A stretch of 64,000 nt of DNA from assembly GCA_051295955.1 (NCBI GenBank), contig JBPDWA010000001.1, positions 248,001-312,000 of the forward strand, written 5' to 3'. Position 1 is the first letter of the stretch, and each line of letters opens with the position of its first letter. The stretch comes from Enterococcus faecalis_A. Lineage in GTDB: Bacteria > Bacillota > Bacilli > Lactobacillales > Enterococcaceae. Position numbers and translations under genes: made by a program. Shown piece after piece: positions 62,469-64,000 of this stretch. Under the pieces are notes generated by a model, which did no database searches, was not told where the DNA came from, and worked only from the letters and a program-made list of their open reading frames with translations.

Positions 62469-62500
62469 AAAATTATTTTTTGCTAAAAAATAATTTTTAG
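62469..62500. promoter_or_regulatory. Inverted repeat and shared 19-bp element upstream of xdh
   Basis: A perfect 13-bp inverted repeat (62469-62481 and 62485-62497) has a GCT loop. Bases 62482-62500 (GCTAAAAAATAATTTTTAG) match the palindromic element before ssnA at 18 of 19 positions. It occupies the place of the -35 of the xdh promoter. It might also work as a weak terminator for the broken yjiL. Confidence 0.6.
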
Positions 62501-62512
62501 AGTAGAAATTTA

Positions 62513-62521
62513 TGTTATAAT
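62513..62521 (+). promoter_or_regulatory. Extended -10 promoter of xdh
   Basis: TGTTATAAT (TG-N-TATAAT) lies 49 bp before the TTG start. The -35 position holds only A/T (the shared element), pointing to activation by a bound protein or reliance on the extended -10. Confidence 0.6.
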
Positions 62522-62569
62522 GGGCTTGTGTGAAGTACTAAACTTATAACAGAAACTGAGGTGTGAAGA

Positions 62570-64000
62570 TTGTATTCATTAATTGTTAACGGCAACACAA
62601 CAACCTGTACTGAAAACAAAAAGCTGATGGATTTTCTGCGAGAGGATTTGCATTTGACTGGAACTAAAAATGGCTGTAATCAAGGATCTTGTGGCGCTTG
62701 TACTGTGCTGGTGAATGGAAGGGCTTCCAAAGCTTGCTTATTTAACTTGGACAAGCTTGAAGGCAAAGAAGTCACCACAATTGAGGGCGTTAGCCAGCGT
62801 CATAAGGATGTTTACGCCTATGCTTTTGCTAAAGCTGGTGCGGTTCAATGTGGCTTTTGTATTCCGGGAATGGTCATGTCGATGCATGGCTTGCTTAACA
62901 AAAAAACAGAACCAAGTGAAGAAGAAATTCGAAAAGCGCTTCGCGGCAATATTTGTCGCTGTACTGGCTACGTGAAAATTATTCAAGCGATTCAACGAGC
63001 AGCTAAAATGCTTCGAGAAGATACGCCAATTCCTGTTGAATTAGCTAGTGGCAAATTGGGTACTGATTTGAAGCGAGTTGATGCAGATGAAAAAACATTA
63101 GGAACGGGAATTTACGTCGATGACATTACCATTGACGGGATGCTTTATGCTTCTGCCATTCGTAGTCATTATCCTCGTGCAAAAGTGCTGGCAATTCGAA
63201 CAGCACAAGCCAAAGCCCACCCTGATTGTGAGGCTGTTTTAACAGCAGCTGATGTGCCAGGCAATAATAAAATCGGTCACTTGGAGTTTATTTCAGATTG
63301 GGATGTCTTAATTCCTGAAGGCGAAGTAACCCGATATGTTGGAGATGCAATTGTATTAGTCGTCTCAAAAAATAAAGCAACGCTTGAAGAGATCAAAGAG
63401 TTAGTTGAGATCGACTATGAAGAGTTGCCTCCCATTCTTTCTTGCGAGGAAGCATTGGCAGAAGGAGCACCGGCTATTCATGAAAAAGGCAATATTTTAT
63501 CCCATGAACATTTAGTTCGTGGAAATGCACAAGAACAATTGGCAGCCTCTGAATATGTTGTTACTCAGCATTATTCAGTCCCTATTAACGAACATGCTTT
63601 TATGGAGCCGGAATGTGCGATTGCCATGCCTGAAGGTGAAACGGGTATTCTGCTTTATAGTGCCGGCCAAAGTATTTACGATGAGCAGCGAGAAGTTGCT
63701 CGTATGCTAGGTCTTGAAAAAGAAAAGGTTCACGTGCAAGCTAAGCTAGTTGGAGGTGGCTTTGGCGGGAAAGAAGATATGAGTGTGCAGCATCATGCAG
63801 CCCTAGCTGCTTGGTGTTTACAAAAACCCGTCAAAGTATTATTCACTCGCCAAGAAAGCCTGATGGTGCATCCGAAACGTCACGGTATGGAAATGGACTT
63901 TACTACCGGCTGTGATGCCCAAGGAAACTTAACAGCTATGAAAGCGGTTATTTATGCGGATACTGGTGCTTACGCTTCATTGGGCGGTCCTGTTTTACAG
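62570..64000 (+). CDS. xdh: Molybdenum hydroxylase / xanthine dehydrogenase, probably selenium-dependent type (partial, runs off the right edge)
   Basis: 477 residues of an open frame that continues beyond the window. The N-terminal [2Fe-2S] ferredoxin domain has Cys36, 41, 44 and 56 and the second cluster domain Cys94, 97, 129 and 131 (QCGFCIPGM, GNICRCTGY). A linker leads directly, with no FAD domain, into the molybdopterin-binding domain (TGIYVDDITIDGMLYASAIRS, then GGGFGGKED). This FeS-Mo fusion is the layout of the selenium-dependent xanthine dehydrogenase of enterococci and clostridia. It would hydroxylate hypoxanthine/xanthine or work in reverse on urate. TTG 62570 has GAGGTG six bases upstream. 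No selenocysteine codon is involved; the selenium is in the cofactor. Confidence 0.9.
   Translation, partial: MYSLIVNGNTTTCTENKKLMDFLREDLHLTGTKNGCNQGSCGACTVLVNGRASKACLFNLDKLEGKEVTTIEGVSQRHKDVYAYAFAKAGAVQCGFCIPGMVMSMHGLLNKKTEPSEEEIRKALRGNICRCTGYVKIIQAIQRAAKMLREDTPIPVELASGKLGTDLKRVDADEKTLGTGIYVDDITIDGMLYASAIRSHYPRAKVLAIRTAQAKAHPDCEAVLTAADVPGNNKIGHLEFISDWDVLIPEGEVTRYVGDAIVLVVSKNKATLEEIKELVEIDYEELPPILSCEEALAEGAPAIHEKGNILSHEHLVRGNAQEQLAASEYVVTQHYSVPINEHAFMEPECAIAMPEGETGILLYSAGQSIYDEQREVARMLGLEKEKVHVQAKLVGGGFGGKEDMSVQHHAALAAWCLQKPVKVLFTRQESLMVHPKRHGMEMDFTTGCDAQGNLTAMKAVIYADTGAYASLGGPVLQ

Noticed and set aside
1..64000. CRISPR arrays, tRNA/rRNA genes, insertion sequences, phage attachment sites
   Set aside because: No regularly spaced repeats, cloverleaf or rRNA sequences, transposase frames or flanking duplications were seen on reading.

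Overview
The window looks like the chromosome of an Enterococcus, close in gene order to E. faecalis. This is judged from gene order and protein resemblance; no search was run. Signs are low GC, strong Shine-Dalgarno sites with several TTG/GTG starts, the run secG-esterase-rnr-smpB-atpBEFHAGDC-DUF1146-murA-epuA, an AzoA-like azoreductase, and a purine/molybdenum-hydroxylase cluster beside murT-gatD. No rRNA, tRNA, tmRNA, insertion sequence, prophage or CRISPR array was seen.

Layout. (1) 1-2500: end of a membrane protein, then a minus-strand locus of the type VII secretion accessory kind (DUF1310-like protein, GYSQS lipase-like protein, two small helical proteins). Its two larger genes carry in-frame TAA codons. 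(2) 3059-5752: a GT32-type glycosyltransferase and a metal P-type ATPase, divergent, with a near-perfect Fur box between them. (3) 6080-20250: housekeeping core (GNAT, secG, esterase, RNase R, SmpB, the F1Fo ATP synthase with an unusual 349-bp gap between atpG and atpD, DUF1146, murA, epuA), followed by a 1.2-kb gene-free stretch. (4) 21479-29339: sorbitol-type EIIA with an AI-2E family exporter, azoreductase, a rhodanese-fold protein lacking its catalytic cysteine, and a beta-glucoside operon (bglG-bglP-bglA) with two RAT/terminator antitermination switches. (5) 29614-40408: guanylate-kinase-like protein, a TetR-controlled heterodimeric ABC exporter, a two-domain VOC protein, a serine hydrolase, manA and the murT-gatD pair. 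(6) 40641-64000: a purine/urate catabolic and molybdenum-hydroxylase cluster.

The cluster in (6) starts with a YheO-like PAS/HTH regulator divergent from ssnA-ygfK-hydA-dpaL-ygeY-ygeW, then carbamate kinase, RidA, a xanthine/uracil permease, a P-loop NTPase, a ModE-like regulator, XdhC, a FecCD-type ABC importer and the molybdenum hydroxylase xdh, which runs off the window. Together they read as import of a purine, hydroxylation by a Mo (probably Se-dependent) enzyme, ring opening, release of 2,3-diaminopropionate to pyruvate plus ammonia, and ATP recovery from carbamoyl phosphate. Three genes embedded in it are broken: a DUF364-like chelation protein and the 2-hydroxyacyl-CoA-dehydratase-like pair yjiM/yjiL.

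The most interesting new signal is a 19-bp AT-rich palindromic element that occurs upstream of both ssnA and xdh, 21 kb apart, with 18 of 19 bases identical. With perfect and near-perfect cre sites in front of ssnA, it suggests a regulon under the divergent PAS/HTH protein and CcpA. Other points are the Fur-box intergenic region, the clustered nonsense codons, and a recurring GGCTGGAACA hairpin family used as terminators.
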